DNA of 6,560 nucleotides, from contig SEBM01000238.1 of the NCBI GenBank assembly GCA_004296145.1, forward strand, positions 1 through 6,560, given 5' to 3'. Made by a program: the position numbers and the translations under genes. The notes beneath the pieces are model-generated. The model was not told where the DNA came from, ran no database searches, and saw only the letters and a list, made by a program, of their open reading frames with translations. Origin of the DNA: Flavobacterium sp. GTDB taxonomy: Bacteria; Bacteroidota; Bacteroidia; Flavobacteriales; Flavobacteriaceae. Positions 5,299-6,560 of this stretch are shown piece by piece (positions within the stretch are counted from its first letter, which is position 1; each line of letters begins with the position of its first letter).

Positions 5299-6087
5299 TT
5301 AGGATTTGTTTTTAAAAAGTGCGTGAACTAAATCTATGCCATTACGTCTTGTTTTTCTATGTGTCATATGTCCGAGTATAACAAATAGGTCAAAGAAGAA
5401 CTCTGCCTGTAAACTTGGCAGTCTAGTGTTTGGTTTCCTTGTCAGATGGGTTTGACTTTCTAGATAGATGCGCAGGTATTTGCAAAACTCAAGTAAGTAT
5501 TCATCAAACATAACGCTTGGCTTTTGCCTCTTTAATTTAGAAGCGTTTTCCAATCTCTCAATTTTCAATGGCACTCCCTTAGCGAAATCTTCGCCGAAAA
5601 TATCATATCCTATTTTTTCGCCAAAAATACCAATAGGAATATTGTTTTGTTCAACCGCATTATAAATCAACTCTGCCATCCATTTTGAGACAGCATTGTT
5701 TCTTATTGTTGCTGTACCAAGTGCACTTTTTATGCTTATTCGAAAATCGTCATTTGGTTTAGATGTTTTAAAAGCCAAGAGAAATGTGGCAACTTCTTTG
5801 GATATTTTTTCATCTTCATAATTTTGCTCAATTAGTTCTGAATAGCCTACTAAATGGTCATTAAATTTAAATACTAAATAAAGTAAGTTATCATAATGTT
5901 CAGTAAGACTACTTTTCAAGCATAATTTCTTGAACTCATCAGCTATGTACCAATAGTACTCCTTGTTATAATGCTCCGACTCAACTACAATTCCATTTTT
6001 ATTAAGATGTTCAATTTGTTCTGGTGTATAATTGAAATAGTCTATTAGTTTATTAAAATCTGGAAATATTCTCCTTTCAGCGTCCAT
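5299..6087 (-). CDS. Unrecognised 262-aa cytoplasmic protein
   Basis: This 262-aa protein has no signal peptide or clear membrane segment. The N-terminus (IFPDFNKLIDYFNYTPEQIEHL, about 7-28) is helical, and the first 60 residues are rich in aromatics (EYYWYIADEFKKL). The middle, about 115-170, contains ISIKSALGTA and IPIGIFGEKIGYDIFGEDF. A basic patch (KLKRQKP, 184-190) precedes a helical C-terminal region (FDEYLLEFCKYLRIYLES, then FFFDLFVILGHM). The protein ends in a second basic cluster (THRKTRRNG, 242-250). The basic patches would allow nucleic-acid binding, but I see no confident helix-turn-helix or catalytic motif. It lies 125 nt upstream of the three-gene module on the same strand. That gap contains an inverted repeat, so it may be a separately expressed regulator or accessory gene. 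The start at 6087 is the first ATG of the frame. Confidence 0.7.
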   Translation of the reverse strand: MDAERRIFPDFNKLIDYFNYTPEQIEHLNKNGIVVESEHYNKEYYWYIADEFKKLCLKSSLTEHYDNLLYLVFKFNDHLVGYSELIEQNYEDEKISKEVATFLLAFKTSKPNDDFRISIKSALGTATIRNNAVSKWMAELIYNAVEQNNIPIGIFGEKIGYDIFGEDFAKGVPLKIERLENASKLKRQKPSVMFDEYLLEFCKYLRIYLESQTHLTRKPNTRLPSLQAEFFFDLFVILGHMTHRKTRRNGIDLVHALFKNKS

Positions 6088-6451
6088 TTGTGATAGTTTA
6101 AAATTTACCTAATATATTGAACAAATGCATTCCTGCCAATTTATGAGGGACTATATTCTAGAGCGTATCCAAAAAAAGTATTAATTGTTTAATATAAGGG
6201 GTAAGTTTAGGTTTTGGATATTGGGAATTGTTGAAAGAGTTAGTGAGATTCGAGCAATTAGGATTAGATTTCTCTGTCTTTATGAGGGGCAAAACCTGTA
6301 AAATCTGCGCCATCAGATGCGCCAAAACTTTGATAATCCTATGTAAATTTTGTATCTTTAAGTAAATAAATAGATTTTTAACCAAATGGCAATAATCTAT
6401 CAGATATTTGAAATATGTGCCTTTAAAGGGTTTTACAACTGATTTAGAATC
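6088..6451. other. Gene-free stretch between the 262-aa gene and tRNA-Phe
   Basis: I see no gene I can support. A minus-strand frame of 75 codons (6158-6385) has low-complexity composition and no family resemblance. A plus-strand frame open from about 6199 to 6363 reads LGFGYWELLKELVRFEQLG and then Cys-rich sequence; it has an ATG only in its second half and is also unconvincing. The stretch contains a short GCGC-N8-GCGC inverted repeat (6307-6322) and the plus-strand promoter-like pair described separately. It may be decayed coding DNA. Confidence 0.4.
6329..6360 (+). promoter_or_regulatory. Plus-strand Bacteroidetes-type promoter pair
   Basis: TTTG (6329-6332), a 20-bp spacer and TATCTTTA (6353-6360) fit the -33/-7 pattern TTTG-N(about 19-21)-TAnnTTTG except for the last base. 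Transcription would start near 6367 and meet the hairpin at 6452-6483. The only frame downstream is 18 codons (ATG at 6386, TGA at 6440-6442), so a short RNA or the remnant of a lost gene is likelier than a real coding gene. Confidence 0.4.
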
Positions 6452-6483
6452 AAAAAACCCCAGCGTTGCGCTGAGGTTTTAAA
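6452..6483 (-). terminator. Terminator of tRNA-Phe
   Basis: On the minus strand CCTCAGCG (6476-6469), loop CAA and CGCTGGGG (6465-6458) pair with one U-G wobble, extended by A/T pairs, and are followed by TTTTTT. It starts a few bases after the tRNA 3' end. In the plus orientation the wobble becomes a C-A mismatch, so minus-strand use is favoured. Confidence 0.8.
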
Positions 6484-6484
6484 G

Positions 6485-6557
6485 TGGTATGGGCCGGGAT
6501 CGAACCGGCGACACATGGATTTTCAGTCCATTGCTCTACCGACTGAGCTACCGTACC
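6485..6557 (-). tRNA. tRNA-Phe (GAA anticodon)
   Basis: The minus-strand sequence folds into a 73-nt cloverleaf. The D-arm is GCTC/GAGC with an 8-nt loop containing GG. The anticodon stem ATGGA/TCCAT closes loop CTGAAAA with anticodon GAA. The T-arm GCCGG/CCGGC carries TTCGATC. The discriminator is A (6485), and CCA is not encoded. The acceptor stem GGTACGG/CCATACC has six pairs and one C5-A68 mismatch. The 3' end faces the accessory genes of this window, the orientation in which integrases commonly use tRNA genes as attachment sites; no duplicate of the 3' end is seen within the window. Confidence 0.95.
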
Positions 6558-6560
6558 TAC

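Noticed and set aside
5468..5665. Plus-strand frame of 65 codons
   Set aside because: It is antisense inside the 262-aa gene, with no start context or family resemblance.
6158..6385. Minus-strand frame of 75 codons next to the tRNA
   Set aside because: Composition is Leu/Ile/Asn-rich and featureless, the start has no supporting context, and a plus-strand promoter pair overlaps it.
1..6560. CRISPR array, integrase, transposase or relaxase
   Set aside because: I saw no regularly spaced repeats and no catalytic motifs of these families in the translated frames.

Overview
The window looks like chromosomal DNA of a Bacteroidetes, probably a member of the Flavobacteriia. It is AT-rich, start codons follow A/T-rich leaders with little or no Shine-Dalgarno sequence, and several boxes resemble the TAnnTTTG -7 element of this phylum. 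The secreted protein ends its signal peptide just before a Gln, and the tRNA gene does not encode its CCA end. All genes I can support lie on the minus strand, so biological order runs from position 6560 down to 1.

In that order: (i) tRNA-Phe(GAA) with its own terminator (6452-6557). (ii) A roughly 360-bp gene-free stretch with a plus-strand promoter-like pair. (iii) An unrecognised 262-aa protein (5299-6087). (iv) An apparent module of three genes: two tandem small proteins that are paralogues of each other (4679-5173 and 4153-4677), then a 600-aa SF2 helicase-like ATPase (2282-4084), closed by a strong terminator at 2188-2215. (v) A roughly 280-bp gene-free stretch bounded by a second terminator (1875-1902). 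(vi) A tightly coupled pair of unrecognised genes, 166 aa and 57 aa (1118-1793), with a hairpin behind it. (vii) A structured intergenic region (about 846-1053) that is probably a small RNA, possibly 6S-like. (viii) A 126-aa secreted protein (311-691). (ix) The 5' part of a small membrane-anchored zinc-ribbon protein leaving the window at position 1.

The most notable part is the three-gene module. The helicase-like protein keeps recognisable motifs II, III, V and VI, but its P-loop has Ala-Thr where Lys-Thr/Ser is expected. The two small proteins share a core and both end in an acidic tail with a terminal aromatic residue, as bacterial SSB proteins do. A perfect 8-bp inverted repeat lies just ahead of the first start codon. 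I infer a nucleic-acid-processing module on accessory DNA next to tRNA-Phe. I see no integrase, transposase, nuclease, reverse transcriptase or CRISPR array in the window, so calling it defence, replication or mobility would be speculation.
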